A stretch of 6,804 bases of DNA from Frankiaceae bacterium. Lineage in GTDB: Bacteria > Actinomycetota > Actinomycetes > Frankiales > Frankiaceae. Under the pieces are notes generated by a model. It saw only the letters and a list, made by a program, of their open reading frames with translations, ran no database searches and was not told the DNA's origin. The stretch covers positions 1 to 6,804 of the forward strand of contig JAVEDQ010000413.1 of the NCBI GenBank assembly GCA_030840885.1. The letters are read 5' to 3'. Positions 6,293-6,804 of the stretch are shown here, piece by piece (the first letter of the stretch is position 1; the number at the start of each line of letters is the position of its first letter). The position numbers were made by a program, and so were the translations under genes.

Positions 6293-6804
6293 TTGACCGG
6301 TGATCCGGTCGCATTGGAGAGCCGGAGCGGCGCGATGAGGCAGAGGAACGACCAGCGGCGCAGTTCCGCGCAGGCCGTCGCCAGATCCTCGAGTTGGAGG
6401 TAGTCCAGCAGGTGGAGGCCCATCGCGTTGATGGCGAGCACGTGGAAGGGGAACGGGACTCCGGCGACGGCGCTCGGTGCGGTGTCGTTGTTGCCGTCGC
6501 TGCCGAGCACCGCCACCTCCCGGTCGGCCAGGAACCGCACAACGTTCGGGTGCAGCCCGGCCCGGCTGCTCGCCACGTCCCATGGACCCAACCGGTCCCG
6601 GCGGGCGCGATGGCCGACTCTGACGACCAGAATGTCCCCCGCTCCCACCCGGACACCCTGCTCGACCTCCGCGTGCAGCAGGTCCTCGACCGTGACGTGG
6701 TCGCCGGGTTCCAACCAGGAGCTGGCCCGGACGCGGGGGATGTCCAGCAGCACACCCCGACCCACGATGCCGTTGGCCGCGACGTCGATGGACAGGGCGT
6801 CCGC
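6274..6804 (-). CDS. Cyclase-family (kynurenine formamidase-like) metal-dependent hydrolase, 5' end outside window
   Basis: The visible 176 residues are the C-terminal half to two thirds of a Cyclase-family (PF04199-type) protein, a fold of metal-dependent amide and ester hydrolases. The frame is open to the window edge, so the GTG at 6765 is internal. Counting from the edge: GRGVLLD (15-21), a helical segment with EDLLHAEVEQGVRVGAGD, ILVVRVGHRARR, AGLHP (82-86), LGSDGNND (100-107), PFHVLAINAMGLHLLD (119-134), and the end RRWSFLCLIAPLRL with TGSPVNP (166-172). These blocks match the large actinobacterial group annotated simply as cyclase family protein. The HxGTHxD-type metal motif would lie upstream and is not visible. 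The substrate is unknown. It is the first gene on the - strand here, 161 bp before the GMC gene, and may share its transcript in part. The stop lies inside the first-transcribed of three 19-bp tandem units. Confidence 0.9.
   Translation of the reverse strand, partial: ADALSIDVAANGIVGRGVLLDIPRVRASSWLEPGDHVTVEDLLHAEVEQGVRVGAGDILVVRVGHRARRDRLGPWDVASSRAGLHPNVVRFLADREVAVLGSDGNNDTAPSAVAGVPFPFHVLAINAMGLHLLDYLQLEDLATACAELRRWSFLCLIAPLRLSNATGSPVNPVAVL

Overview
The window is very GC-rich, with GC-biased third codon positions and gene families common in high-GC Gram-positive bacteria. It most likely comes from a soil-type actinobacterium; the genus cannot be read from the sequence. Five protein genes fill almost all of it, and both outer genes run off the window edges.

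The left part is on the + strand. It holds the C-terminal two thirds of a large MalT/LAL-type LuxR-family regulator (to 1793). A 133-bp gap rich in short repeats follows, then a 149-residue protein that looks like a DNA-binding, MbcA/Xre-type antitoxin-like protein with no toxin partner beside it (1927-2376). A 15-bp perfect hairpin at 2392-2435 separates it from the convergent genes on the right.

The right part is on the - strand. In transcription order it holds a metal-dependent cyclase-family hydrolase (5' end beyond the window, stop at 6274), a GMC-family FAD oxidoreductase (6112 to 4478) and a GH15 glucoamylase/trehalase-type glycosidase (4413 to 2452). The 64-bp GMC-GH15 gap and a good ribosome binding site before each start suggest these two are co-transcribed. 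The 161-bp gap before the GMC gene is large enough for its own promoter. A reasonable but unproven reading is intracellular release of glucose by GH15 and oxidation of a sugar or alcohol by the GMC enzyme.

The most interesting signal is non-coding. The gap before the antitoxin-like gene and the gap before the GMC gene share a two-block element in the same orientation relative to the downstream gene: TTCGTCC-N5-GGGTGATGCAC, then 29-30 nt, then GGCAAC(C/T)GACG. The two gaps are otherwise unlike, so this is probably a shared regulatory site, possibly for the adjacent LuxR-type regulator. A second oddity is a 19-bp unit present three times over the cyclase stop codon, which places an equivalent TGA in all three reading frames.
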